Shown in pieces: positions 21,691 through 31,680 of a stretch of 64,000 nt of DNA. Position 1 is the stretch's first letter. Every line of letters begins with the position of its first letter. The translations under genes were made by a program, and so were the position numbers. The notes below the pieces were generated by a model. It made no database searches. It was not told the origin of the DNA and saw nothing but the letters and a program-made list of their open reading frames with translations. The stretch is from Melieria omissa (lineage: Eukaryota > Arthropoda > Insecta > Diptera > Ulidiidae). The stretch is from the NCBI GenBank assembly GCA_963971225.1, contig OZ020269.1:1922001-1986000 (forward strand). The letters are read 5' to 3'.

Positions 21691-22372
21691 TTTGACTTCA
21701 CAGTTTTTAGAAAATCCTTAACATCGAAGTTTATAGACATATCGCACACGCACTACAAAAGTGACACAACTAAAAATTTTTCATTTTCGGGTTTATGTGT
21801 TAACACTGTGCACAATGCATAAATCTACCAATCAGCAAAAGCTTAGTATATTTTGTCGTTGTTAACTGTTACAAAAATACAGTTAGGTCTCTTTTCATGT
21901 CCGAAGTTTGATGCTATTTCATTGCTGCAGCTCAATGCAAGAGAGTCCTAACTCAAATTGTGTCACTTTTGACGAAATAAATTTATGTTAAAGTTAATTT
22001 TAAGCAAAATTCTGACAATTTTTGTATATATTTTTAATTTTTAAAATTAATTATGAATTTTCAAAATTTTTCTTTTAACTTTTTAATTGTCATTTATAAT
22101 TATTAAATTCAGAAAAAGTGGCATAACTTGAAATAGTTCTGTAATTATTGAATTAAATAATCATCAAAACAGTCACAACTCAAAATTTTGGATTTTCTAG
22201 TGTAAAATAAAAAAAAATTCTTGGAACTTATCAAAAAGCATAATCTGTAAGGATTTTCTACTGAACGGTCTATTAGTTATTTAAAAAAAATGTTTATTTA
22301 GCTCAAAAACAGTTTTTTGCGTTTCCTGAAAAATCACAAATTTTGAGTTGTGTCACTTTTGATGTGCGTGTG

Positions 22373-23224
22373 ACTAATGTATCTTGGGTTTTTTAATAAA
22401 ACGTCCGATATGATTGAATTGATGAATACTGAATTGATGAACTGAGTTTTATTTTCCAAATCCGTGGCTTAACCCATTAAAACCTGACCCCAGAAGGGCT
22501 TGTGCGATTTCCATAAAATTTGACACAATCTTATTAATTGACCTAATCAAGAAAAAAAGTCAAGCAAATAATTCATACCCCCACCCCCTGAACCACGAGG
22601 GTACGTTGCGCAAACGCAATTTGGGCCTTAGTCACATACAAAACATAAAATCAAAAAAAAAATAAATTTTTTTAAACTTATTTTTCAATAGTTTAGCATT
22701 ACAAAATGCAGCCCACAAAGTGATTTTGATAGGTTTGAAGAATAAGTATTTTTAATTGAATTTCAAAAATTCCCCAAAAAAAACCTTTGACTTTGGATCG
22801 AAAAAAAGATATGAATATTTAAAAAATTTTGAAATTTGAGTATGGCAGAATCTAAAACGATCAATTCGAATCCAATTCTACCCATTTTCAAGCCTTATAT
22901 CTTTATGAATTACTTAATGTAGCGAAATTCCCAAACGTTGCGCAAACGCAACGCTCAGGGCTTAATGGGTTAAGTAATATTTTGGTATAATGTGTCCTTA
23001 TGATACGTGCCTTTTACAAAATTGACCATCTGGTCCATCTTTTCGTGCTTCGTGACTTTTTTAATAACAAAGATGCAGCCTGTGGTGCATCTTTGATATT
23101 ACGTGTCTTTTTCAATAATAAAGTGTCAATTTGGAAATGATGAGTCAGTCTAAGCTGCCCATCTGTTACATCTTTGTCACTTGCTTAAAACGTGGAGAGT
23201 GCTGAGTCACTCTGTGACATAACT
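22373..23224 (-). repeat. Errantivirus 3' LTR, carrying a piggyBac MITE
   Basis: On minus it begins AGTTATGTCACAGAG and ends ATACATTAGT. Without the 497-bp MITE and one TTAA it is 351 bp, against 373 bp for the 5' LTR. The differences are short duplications around the GATGCA(G/C)(A/C) and TTGATGAATACTG blocks. Confidence 0.9.
22473..22969. mobile_element. piggyBac MITE (CCCATTAA family), copy 1
   Basis: The 497-bp element has ends CCCATTAAAACCTGACC and, reverse complemented, CCCATTAAGCCCTGAGC. TTAA duplications lie at 22469-22472 and 22970-22973. The 5' LTR of the same errantivirus retains the empty site (GGCTTAAGTAAT near 30541-30552). A second copy of the same length lies at 48101-48597. 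Confidence 0.92.
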
Positions 23225-24735
23225 CCCCTTTCCTTAAGTTTCAAATCTAGCGGATTTGCAACATTTACAATTATTTTACTTTTAAGGCCATTAAATTTTC
23301 TTTTAAAGATAAATAATACAACTAGTAAGGTGATTACAACAATCATTGTTAATACTCCTAAACTCCAGCCATGTATATTTGTTTTCGATTTTAGCTCTGT
23401 TATTTTATTTATACATATTTTCATATTGCTTAATCTGAATATCCTCTAATGATAGAGTTAAGTTTACTGTGGTGATGTGTCCGTAGCTTGGAACAGTAAT
23501 AAGTTGTTCGAAATGTCTGAATTTATTTTCTAGTTGAACATCATTAATTATAGTGTTAGGGTGGCAGCTTAAGAGCTCACGTAGGCCATATTGCGGCCCG
23601 TTGTGGTAAATTATAGTGTTACAATTAAAAAATTTTAGTAAATAATTACCATTTAGAGTATAATTAAACTCATTGCATGAACTCTTAACTTTTACATCTT
23701 TACAATTTTTTAAAAGGTATAATCCTGTCTCTAGTTCTGAAATCGAGTATTTTGTTAATCTTCTTTCTTACAATCTATTTCTCCAGTGAAGAGGCTTTTA
23801 ATGCATTTATTAACCTTTTTCATGTTCTTAATGTGTATATCTTCCTGTGCCTTGTAATAACTATTATTTATGATGACAACTGGTTGCGTATCAATGTCTA
23901 GTTCTTCGAAGTTGTTATTAGGCAATGCTGTTACTATATATTTGTAAGTATTTTTAACGCTTTTAGGGATTTTTATAACAAATTTTAGTATGTCCTTATA
24001 TTTTAAAAACCCCAATTTGAGGTTTTCTAATTTAAACAGATCAATATCGTAAGTGTGAATTTCCTCATTAGTTAGAATATTTCGGATCATGTGTCCTAAT
24101 TTTATATTCATAATATTTCCTTGTATCTTTTCTAGTTCATCCCTCAAAATTCTAATTCGGATAACTTGTTGATTCAAATATATGTCTTTAATATAAGATT
24201 TATCTTGATTTTTAATGTCTTTTAGTAGTTTAAGTATTTTTTGCCTGTCTGTTAATACAACTTCTCTAAGTTGTTCTATATTTTGATTTGTTATATTGTT
24301 TATAATGATTTGTTTGTTAACTGTTTCTATCAAATTGTGATTGTTTGTTTCGATCACTCGTAAATTGTTTTCTATCTCCTCTCTGTCGTCATTGTCCAGT
24401 GTACCGTACAACCATTTCATTGCTGTGCCGCCTATATTCAGTAGTCCCCGTTTGATTCTATGTGGAATTAGTGTGGAATAAATATGCTTGACGGCGTTAA
24501 TTTCTTTTTGGAGAACTTCAAGTCGTTCCTTGTCATCAAATGTGCTTAATGTAAAGTCCATATGCTTTATCAAGTTGTTTATGTCCTTTAAGTTGATGGT
24601 GTGCAATATTGTGTCGTAGTTTTCTATTATACGAATTGTCTCAAGTTTAATAGTTAAGTGTCCGCTTTGGCTCTCCACCTTTTCCAGATGCATTTCTGCA
24701 TTAACTCCCGTTAAAAACAGGATCAGCACCCACAT
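23188..24735 (-). pseudogene. env: Errantivirus env, frameshifted
   Basis: The frame at 23755-24735 starts with a hydrophobic signal peptide (WVLILFLTGVNA). It has a furin-like cleavage site RIKR near residue 95, followed by a GLLNIGG fusion-peptide-like segment and WLYGTLDNDD, the pattern expected of errantivirus envelope proteins. Homologous sequence continues in another frame from about 23755 to 23410, with N-glycosylation sites. It then switches again to 23424-23188, which has a transmembrane helix (VLTMIVVITLLVVLFIF) and a short basic-start cytoplasmic tail. At least two frame breaks make it a pseudogene. In this group env is made from a spliced RNA. Confidence 0.85.
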
Positions 24736-24886
24736 GATTGTTTTGACCTGAAGTAAATTTATAAATCCGTTTAATGTTCGAGGGATGTAAGTTTTGGTTA
24801 TTAGCGTATTTGTATTTGGGTTCGTGCTTATGTCTAAGAGCCTTATAATTTTTAATTAGCACTTGCACTGTTAATGTTAATTTTTT

Positions 24887-27010
24887 TTATCTATAACTTT
24901 TTTCTGCTTCTAATCTCTCTTTTACTTTTTTTTTATTAGTCTTAAGATTACCTGAAACAAAATCTATAGGCCGTTCTTTAGTAACAGTATGAATTGAAAC
25001 ATTATAAAACTCTACTGCCTTAAAGCATTTATCTTTCATTGAAAATTCTTTGTAACTGGGCGAAACTTCCATTATACGAACTTGTTTATTCAGTGTACTA
25101 TGTAGTTTTTCGACGTCTGCGTTCCCAGTATGGCTATTTGGTTTTGTTAAGTGTAGTTCTATCTGTTCCTTATTTAAGAATTCTCTCAAAATAAACCCAT
25201 CAAATTCATTATCACCTACATACATTTTTGGCTTTCCTAACATAGAATGCCTTTGTTTAAGTGATTCCCTGATTGTAACCAAATTTCTGTCATTTAAGTG
25301 AAATATCATGGCATGTTTAGAAAACCGATCAATAGTTGTCAAAAATCGTTGTCCTTTTATCGTCCAAGTGTCCATACGAACTATTTCGTTATTGTCAGCA
25401 GGTGTTTTAGTTATCTTGAATTTTATTTTTATGTGATTTCGATCATATTTAGCAACTTGGCACACCCTGCAATTATTGACGTATCTCTGAATTAATTGTT
25501 TTAACTTTGGATAGTAGACCTTATCTTTAAGGAACTCGTAGTTCTCGTTTATACCCCTATGATTAGTTTCATTTTCGTGAGTATTTTTTATATAACGCAG
25601 AGCTTCATTTTCATTTAATAACTCTTCGGCTATGAGATCACATTTTCTGAATTTCACATCTGTCCTATTACTGAAGAGTTCAATTAGCTTTAGCTGTACT
25701 ATGTTGTATATCCTATCGTTCAGGTAAGAGTAGATTCCAATAGTTCCTTTTTTTATAAATCTTCTGAAAATATCATTTAATTCATTTTCTTCAATATTTT
25801 GTTTTGATATATAAATTTTCAAGTTCTTATTTGTGACTTCTGTTTCTTTGTCTTTTGTTTCTGAGATAATAATCTGTGTTCTGTATTTATTTACTATTGT
25901 TCCAACTATCGGGAAGTGGTCATTTTGTTCTTCTTCTTGACTATGTGCTGTTTGCATGTCAGTGCTTCCTGTAATGCTTCCCTCCTCCTCTTGATTTTCG
26001 ATCATATTTATTTCGTGTTTGTTTACATCGATCCTACTTAGAAAATCTGCAACATGGTTTTCTTTCCCTTTAATGTATTCAACATCGAAAGTATATTCGC
26101 CAAGTCTAAGTATCCACCTCTGCAATCTTGGACTCACATCCCTGCAATCCTTTTTGTCTTTCAACCATTTAATAGGTTGATGATCGCAAAACACGTCGAA
26201 TTTCACACCATATAAGTATGGTCTGAAGTATTGAATGGACCACACAATGGCCAACAATTCTTTTTCAATTGTGCTATACATGGTTTCGTGTTTATTTAAA
26301 GTTCTGCTTGCGTAGCAGATAGGATGTTTATTTTGGCTTAAAACCGCACCGATTGCATATTGACTAGCATCGGTTGTAAGTTGAAATTTTTGGTTAAAAT
26401 TAGGATAGTGTAAAATTGGTGGAGAGGTAATAATTTCTTTAAGTTTCTCAAAAGCGTTTGCGTATTCAACATCAGATAAATTAATTCTTGCTCCTTTCCT
26501 CAAATATTTAGTTAGGGGTTGAGCTACTTTTGCGTAGTCTTTCATAAACTTACGGTAGTACCCAGTTATTCCCAAGCATTTTTTTATTTGTTTCGGAGTC
26601 TTTGGTAACTTTAAGGTCTTGATAACGTCAATTTTCTTTGGATTGGGCTTAATGCCTTTGTCCGTGAGAATATGTCCCAGATATTCTGTCTCCTTAGCAA
26701 AGAACGTACATTTATCAATTTGTATCTTAAGATTGTAATCTCTTAATCTTTGAAAAATTTTACGTAAATTCTCCTTGTGCTCTTCTATACTTGTACTGAA
26801 CACAAGTATATCATCTTTATATACTACACAAATTTTATTCACGAGACCACTTAGAACTTGATTCATCATTCTTTGGAATGATGCCGGCGCATTCTTGAGT
26901 CCGAAGGGCATTCGTGTGTATTCAAAATGCCCTCGGGGTGTAGAAAATGCCGTTTTTAATTGGTCTTTTTCGTCAACTTCTATCTGATTGAAACCTTTCG
27001 CTAAATCCAA
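24887..27010 (-). CDS. pol: Errantivirus pol: RT core, RNase H, integrase (open frame, 5' broken)
   Basis: This is an open frame of 707 codons. RT: MDLAKGFNQIEVDE, MPFGLKNAPASFQ and the catalytic box YKDD. RNase H: TTDASQYAIGAVLSQ, TIEKELLAIVW, DHQPIKWL and the ADFLS end, with the acidic residues kept. Integrase: zinc motif ending CRVCQVAKYD; catalytic triad visible in RMDTWTI, YVGDNEFDG and DVEKLHSTLNK. A stop near 27021 cuts it off from protease, so the apparent first codon is not a real start. All visible catalytic residues look intact, so decay seems recent. Confidence 0.88.
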   Translation of the reverse strand: MDLAKGFNQIEVDEKDQLKTAFSTPRGHFEYTRMPFGLKNAPASFQRMMNQVLSGLVNKICVVYKDDILVFSTSIEEHKENLRKIFQRLRDYNLKIQIDKCTFFAKETEYLGHILTDKGIKPNPKKIDVIKTLKLPKTPKQIKKCLGITGYYRKFMKDYAKVAQPLTKYLRKGARINLSDVEYANAFEKLKEIITSPPILHYPNFNQKFQLTTDASQYAIGAVLSQNKHPICYASRTLNKHETMYSTIEKELLAIVWSIQYFRPYLYGVKFDVFCDHQPIKWLKDKKDCRDVSPRLQRWILRLGEYTFDVEYIKGKENHVADFLSRIDVNKHEINMIENQEEEGSITGSTDMQTAHSQEEEQNDHFPIVGTIVNKYRTQIIISETKDKETEVTNKNLKIYISKQNIEENELNDIFRRFIKKGTIGIYSYLNDRIYNIVQLKLIELFSNRTDVKFRKCDLIAEELLNENEALRYIKNTHENETNHRGINENYEFLKDKVYYPKLKQLIQRYVNNCRVCQVAKYDRNHIKIKFKITKTPADNNEIVRMDTWTIKGQRFLTTIDRFSKHAMIFHLNDRNLVTIRESLKQRHSMLGKPKMYVGDNEFDGFILREFLNKEQIELHLTKPNSHTGNADVEKLHSTLNKQVRIMEVSPSYKEFSMKDKCFKAVEFYNVSIHTVTKERPIDFVSGNLKTNKKKVKERLEAEKSYR

Positions 27011-27020
27011 GGTTGAAAAT

Positions 27021-27823
27021 TATTGAGCTTTTTCTAACTTGTCGAATAAGTCCTCTATATTTGGTATGGGGAATTTGTCGGTAACTGTAATTTGATTAAG
27101 TTTCCTAAAATCAACTACAAGTCGCCACTTTTATTGCCCTGAATGGTAAATTTTTTTGGGTACAACTCATATGGGACTGTTGTAAGGTGAAGAGCTTTCT
27201 TTTATAATGCCCTGGTCCAACATTTCTTTAACCTACTTCTCCACCCCTTTAGCGTGTATCGGAGGGAACCCGTAAGCTCTAGAGTAGATTGGAGAATTTA
27301 ATGTGGTTATGATTTGATGTTTTATTCCTCCTACTTTTGTTAATTTTTGCCCTTCTAAAAAGAACAAGTCGTGATTATTTTTCAAAATTTCCGTCAGGCT
27401 GGTAAATTCTTCTTCATTAAGATGTGAAGTTTGAATTTTATTTATTAAGTTAATGTCTTTTAGAGGTTGTAGAGAGTAGATTTCCTTATATTTATATGGA
27501 CAATTAAATCCCTTAAATTTAATGATTTGGTTGTTGATTTCAATTTCATTATCTCTAAAGTTAATTTGCGCATTCATTGGAATAAGTATATTATTTCCTA
27601 TTATAGCATCAACATTTTTATTGCTTAGATCTAATAACTTCCATGACATCGTAGCGTGAATTTTAAATTCTTTAGGTGCACTTGTAATTTTTTCAAAATT
27701 AATGAAAGCTTTTCCTGATACTGTATTTACTGGTGTTGTGAATGTTCTATGATTTCTTATATGCGGAAGTAACTTAGAATTAAGAACCGATATGCTTGAT
27801 CCTGTATCGATCAGACAATCCAA
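27021..27823 (-). pseudogene. pol: Errantivirus protease and RT N-terminus, with stops
   Basis: The frame at 27233-27823 carries the aspartic protease active site LIDTGSS, then NVDAIIGNNIL, and the linker to RT. It overlaps the end of gag in another frame near 27850, as expected for -1 frameshifting. In-frame stops lie near 27231, 27170 and 27110-27130, and another near 27021. They break the region between protease and the RT core. Confidence 0.82.
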
Positions 27824-27849
27824 TACATCATTGCCTATCGTTATTTCGA

Positions 27850-28455
27850 TTATGGGAAATGAATTTCCGAGGCGTTGACACGAAAATTTTCTGCTTCTTG
27901 AGTATTAATGGTGTCTACATCCATTGGTTCCGTCTGTTGATAATTTCTACATTCAAATGGTCTGGATGTCCGTTGCCACTGATTACTGGTTTGGTACTGA
28001 TTTCGATTCGGGGCCTGATTACTAACTTGTCGGTATTGTCCGGTTTTGTTGTCATATATTTGATTATTAGTTTGGTATTGGGGTTGACTTGGGTACTGGT
28101 TATTAACTTGTTGATATTGTCCGCTAGTGTTGTCAAATCGTTGGTTTGGACCCGAGTAGTTTCGCAACTGACTTGAATAATTTTTTGTTTGTCCGGGATA
28201 CCAACGTTGGTTTACGTTTCTACTATATTGGTATTGATACGAATTTTTATTGTCAATTTTCTCTTTAAATCCTATGGCCAATAGAGCGAAATATGCCTCT
28301 TCTAACGATTGTACATTTTTAGATCTCAAATACATTTCATCTTCTCTGGGTATCTTATAAAAAAACTTATTTAGCATACTTTGTTCATTATACTCTGGTT
28401 TATAATCTAGTGGTGGTTGGTTATCTAAACCATATTTCAGATTGAGCTTATCTAA
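27850..28455 (-). pseudogene. gag: Errantivirus gag, C-terminal part
   Basis: The frame runs from the mariner insertion to a stop at 27850. It contains the end of the capsid-like region (SLEEAYFALLAIGF) and a long Q/N/Y-rich tail with repeated YQ, NQ and GQY units. No CCHC zinc knuckle is seen, in keeping with 17.6/297-type gag proteins. The first residues of the track frame (MEKNGGSKVVH) come from the mariner terminal repeat and are not gag. Confidence 0.8.
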
Positions 28456-28457
28456 TA

Positions 28458-29743
28458 TCAGGTGTACAACTTTGCTTCCGCCGTTTTTTTCCAAAATTAA
28501 AAGCTTTATTGCGAAAAAGTGCTTATAGATGTATTATTCAAAGTATTGTCCGTCGCTAGCGACAACTTTCTTCCATCTTTCCGGCAATTTTCGGATCCCG
28601 GCTCGAAAAAAGGGGTCCTCTTTTGACGCTATCCATGAAGCAATCCATTTTTCCAATTCTTCGAAGGATTGAAAATGTTGATCTGCCAGGCCGTGTGCCA
28701 TCGAACGGAATAGGTGGAAGTCAGAAGGGGCGACATCTGGGGAATACGGCGGGTGGGGCAAGACTTCCCATTTCAGCGTTTCCAGGTACTTTTTAACCAC
28801 TTTTGCGACGTGAGGCCGAGCATTGTCGTGTTGGAGGATGACTTTGTCATGTCGCTCTTGATATTGTGGCCGCTGTTCTTTTAGCGCGCGACTAAGGCGC
28901 ATCAGTTGCGTTCGGTAGCGATCTCCTGTGATGGTTTCACCCGGTTTTAAGAGCTCGTAGTAAATCACACCGAGGTGATCCCACCAAATACAAATCATAA
29001 CCTTGGCGCCGTGAATATTCGGTTTTGCCTTCGACGAAGAAGCATGCCCGGGCTTTCCCCATGATTTTCTGCGTTTAGGATTATCGTATCGAACCCACTT
29101 TTCATCACCGGTTACGATTCGATGTAAAAACCCCTTACGATTTTGTCTTTGAAGCAGTTGCTCACATACAAATAGACGGCGCTCGATGTCCCTCGGTTTC
29201 AACTCGTACGGCACCCAGTTTCCTTCTTTCTGAATCATGCCCAGGGCCTTGAGACGTTTTGAAATGGCTTGCTGACTCACTCCCAACGATTCGGCAAGCT
29301 CTTCTTGGGTTTGGCACGAATCTTCATCAAGCAATGCTTCTAGTTGTTCATCTTTGAAGGTTTTTTCTCTTCCACCACCATGTTTGTCTTCGACATCGAA
29401 ATCACCATTTTTAAAACGTTGAAACCACTCCCGACACGTTCTTTCACTCAGAGCAGCATTACCGTAAGTTTCTGAGAGCATTCGATGCGCTTCAGCTGCA
29501 TTTTTTTTCGAATTGTAACAGAAAAGTAAAACTTCCCGCAAATGGCGAGAATCGGGCACATAAACGGACATTTTCGAGCGTGAATAATACGAAAACAAGA
29601 ACAACTGTCACTGAAACGGCGATGACAATTCGTTAGGCACTGTCCACACTCACTTTAAAGGCATTACCATCTATGTATTTCAAACAGCCTCAGCCGGTAC
29701 AGCCACCTATCGGAAAACGGCGGAAGCAAAGTTGTACACCTGA
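28458..29743 (-). mobile_element. Complete mariner element (mariner-1)
   Basis: The element is 1286 bp with perfect 30-bp terminal inverted repeats (TCAGGTGTACAACTTTGCTT and ten more bases) and TA duplications at 28456-28457 and 29744-29745. The length, TIR length and full transposase match a classic autonomous mariner. It lies inside errantivirus gag on the same strand. A truncated near-identical copy is at 41003-41203. Confidence 0.95.
28534..29571 (-). CDS. mariner transposase, intact, 345 aa
   Basis: The start is chosen at the ATG at 29571 (MSVYVPDSR), which gives the usual 345 residues. The open frame extends 11 codons further up, into less family-like sequence. An N-terminal pair of helix-turn-helix domains occupies residues about 1-110. 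The linker motif is WVPYEL (family WVPHEL). Catalytic residues are D in TGDEKWV, D in LQHDNARPH and D in YSPDVAPSD, with spacing typical of DD34D mariner. The C-terminus KLPERWKKVVASDGQYFE is complete. No stop or frameshift is present. It should cut and paste the element at TA. It resembles the Mos1/mauritiana or a close subfamily; activity is inferred, not shown. Confidence 0.93.
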   Translation of the reverse strand: MSVYVPDSRHLREVLLFCYNSKKNAAEAHRMLSETYGNAALSERTCREWFQRFKNGDFDVEDKHGGGREKTFKDEQLEALLDEDSCQTQEELAESLGVSQQAISKRLKALGMIQKEGNWVPYELKPRDIERRLFVCEQLLQRQNRKGFLHRIVTGDEKWVRYDNPKRRKSWGKPGHASSSKAKPNIHGAKVMICIWWDHLGVIYYELLKPGETITGDRYRTQLMRLSRALKEQRPQYQERHDKVILQHDNARPHVAKVVKKYLETLKWEVLPHPPYSPDVAPSDFHLFRSMAHGLADQHFQSFEELEKWIASWIASKEDPFFRAGIRKLPERWKKVVASDGQYFE

Positions 29744-29745
29744 TA

Positions 29746-30066
29746 TTTTTTTTAAATCTTTATAGTATTGGCTTACATTTATGAATTTTATTCTATCTGC
29801 TGCTTCCTTTAATGCTGCGTACTCTTCTGGAACTCCGAACGACTTCTTGAGTTTATCTTTTATTGTGTCCCAGGAACTGTCAGTTGGTAGTCCTCTTATT
29901 GCCGTCAACGCTTCGCCTTGGATTTTAGATATAATTATCCGGGTTAAATATTGTTTGGCTCTGCCGTCTTCTACAAGTGAAATCATGTAGCCCGCTTCAG
30001 ATAAAAATGTCGAAATGTTGGAAGTGCTCTGCACTCCTTTATTAAGTCCGTGATTCCGAATTCCAT
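29746..30066 (-). pseudogene. gag: Errantivirus gag, N-terminal part
   Basis: An ATG at 30066 begins MEFGITDLI. After a one-base shift near 30037 the frame continues with NISTFLSEAGYMISLV, EALTAIRGLPTDSSW and KLKKSFGVPEEYAAL, typical capsid-like gag sequence. It runs into the mariner TIR at 29743-29745 and resumes at 28455. Confidence 0.8.
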
Positions 30067-30105
30067 TTTAAAACGTTATTTGTGGTGAAAAATATTATTA
30101 TTTGC

Positions 30106-30405
30106 ACAGTGAATTCTGTGAATTTTATGTTCACAGTTTAGTATTTATTTTTTTTTCACAAAGAATTTAGTGAATTTTTGTATTCACAGATTAGTTTTTC
30201 CGTTTTCACAAAGAATTTAGTGAATTTTATATTCACAGATTAGTTTTTATTTTTTTCACAAAGAATTTAGTGAATTTTATATTCACAGATTAGTTTTTAT
30301 TTTTTTCACAAAGAATTTAGTGAATTTTATATTCACAGATTAGTTTTTTCTTCACAAGGAGTTATTCACAGATAAGTTCTTTCTTTTCCACAAAGAATTT
30401 AGTGG
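30106..30405 (-). repeat. 50-bp tandem repeat array in the errantivirus leader
   Basis: CACAAAGAATTTAGTGAATT starts at 30157, 30207, 30257 and 30307, an exact 50-bp period, with partial units near 30109 and 30389. Each unit contains inverted TTCAC/GTGAA half-sites and ATTCACAGATTAG. The array lies between primer binding site and gag, where the gypsy element of Drosophila carries its insulator repeats. Confidence 0.85.
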
Positions 30406-30443
30406 ATTTTATGTTCATAAGGAAACGTTTAGAATTCGTTTTT

Positions 30444-30456
30444 CCCGACTGCGCCA
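30444..30456 (-). promoter_or_regulatory. Errantivirus primer binding site
   Basis: On minus it reads TGGCGCAGTCGGG at the end of the 5' LTR. It is complementary to a tRNA 3' end of the tRNA-Ser type used by 17.6 and 297. Confidence 0.8.
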
Positions 30457-30828
30457 CTAATGTATCTTGGATTTTTTAATAAAACGTCCGATATGATTGA
30501 ATTGATGAATACAACTGAGTTTTATTTTCCAAATCCGTGGCTTAAGTAATATTTTGGTATAATGTGTCCTTATGATACGTGCCTTTTACAAAATTGACCA
30601 TCTGGTCCATCTTTTCGTGCTTCGTGACTTTTTTGTGGTGCATCTTTGATATTTCGTGACTTTTTTAATAACAAAGATGCAGACTGTGGTGCATCTTTGA
30701 TATTACGTGTCTTTTTCAATAATAAAGTGTCAATTTGGAAATGATGAGTCAGTCTAAGCTGCCCATCTGTTACATCTTTGTCACTTGCTTAAAACGTGGA
30801 GAGGGCTGAGTCACTCTGTGACATAACT
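30456..30828 (-). repeat. Errantivirus 5' LTR
   Basis: 373 bp, AGTTATGTC start and ATTAGT end on minus. It retains the single TTAA at about 30543, where the 3' LTR holds a MITE. A block around GGTGCATCTTTGATAT is present twice. Confidence 0.9.
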
Positions 30829-30881
30829 TGTGCGATATGTTTTTTTTTAAATCAAAATCTGACGAGTTCAACAATGCGTTC

Positions 30882-30948
30882 AACCAAAGAATATGAAGTA
30901 ATTACTTAGTTTACTTACTTATTAGTAATTACTTCATATTCTTTGGTT
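30882..30948. repeat. Near-palindrome with 25-bp arms
   Basis: The arms at 30882-30906 and 30924-30948 are exact reverse complements (arm starts AACCAAAGAATATGAAG), with a 17-nt loop. It lies just outside the split DNA element. Confidence 0.85.
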
Positions 30949-31676
30949 CAACTTTTGTATCGGATGAAACAATAGAGCTTGCGTGCGAAGCCGCGGGGCC
31001 CAGCTAGTATACATATATAACTAGGTATCGGATTTATATGCAAAAACTATGCAAAATATGCAAATATACAGTGCATATGTTAGCTCATTCTTGATATTAT
31101 TCAAGAAAAATAATTTCTGTCTTGGTCCTGTTCAAATCGGAAGCTCCAAAAAAATATGCACTTGCATATATTTCCGATCCCTATATATAACATATAATAT
31201 ATATATATATTTCACTTTTATCGCTCTTCAAAATACGTATACAATTTAAGGTCCCTTTCTTCTGTGTGCAAATAAAGGTTAGACGAGATGTTTTAGTGAC
31301 ATAGAGATTGTGTGTGTGTGTGTCATATATGCATAATCAAAAATGGGGCTAAGGGTGTTCTTTCTATGCACAATGTACATATAATTATTTGTCCTGACTG
31401 ACTGACTTATTCATCAACGCCCAGCCAAAACCGCTAAAGCTACAAACATGAAATTTAAACTTGATACTTCTCGAAAAATGAAACATGGGTTAAGGTGTTG
31501 TATGAAGAAACTAGACTAAACTAGGCCCACTGATTTCATACTTGGTGAAAATATTCCAAATAAAAAATAATTCGAAACGTATTTTTTTATTTTTTCGTAG
31601 CACTTCAAATGTGAAATAATTCGATACGTGTTTTTAATTTTTTCAAAAATCAAAATCTGACGGGGTCAACGACGGG
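30949..31676. repeat. Dispersed repeat with Helitron-like 3' end
   Basis: GCGAAGCCGCGGGGCCCAG followed by CTAG-T near 30977-31000 resembles the 3' terminus seen on insect Helitrons, which end in CTRR before a T. Further on, 31391-31510 repeats the TGACTGACT / CCGCTAAAGCTACAAACATG block seen at 20730-20800. TG dinucleotide repeats lie near 31308-31322. The superfamily call is tentative. Confidence 0.4.
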
Positions 31677-31680
31677 TTAA

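Larger units (their letters stand above)
22373..30828 (-). mobile_element. Errantivirus (gypsy/17.6/297-like insect endogenous retrovirus)
   Basis: The minus-strand order is 5' LTR 30456-30828, primer site, leader repeat array, gag, protease, RT, RNase H, integrase, env, polypurine tract (23225-23235) and 3' LTR 22373-23224. Target duplication TGTG occurs at 22369-22372 and 30829-30832. The primer site is complementary to a tRNA ending GACTGCGCCA, consistent with the tRNA-Ser primer of the 17.6/297 group. Three ORFs including env place it in Errantivirus. It is broken by a mariner in gag, a MITE in the 3' LTR, stops upstream of the RT core, and frameshifts in env. Confidence 0.92.
21737..30840. 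mobile_element. Non-autonomous DNA element split by an errantivirus
   Basis: A 35-bp terminal inverted repeat with two mismatches starts ACATATCGCACACGCAC at 21737. The other arm is split: 22346-22372 plus 30833-30840. Removing the errantivirus and one TGTG copy restores a continuous element of about 644 bp with no ORF. Its superfamily and target duplication could not be assigned. Confidence 0.75.

Noticed and set aside
30106..30405. CRISPR-like array
   Set aside because: The repeats are contiguous with a 50-bp period and have no unique spacers. The context is an insect retroelement leader.
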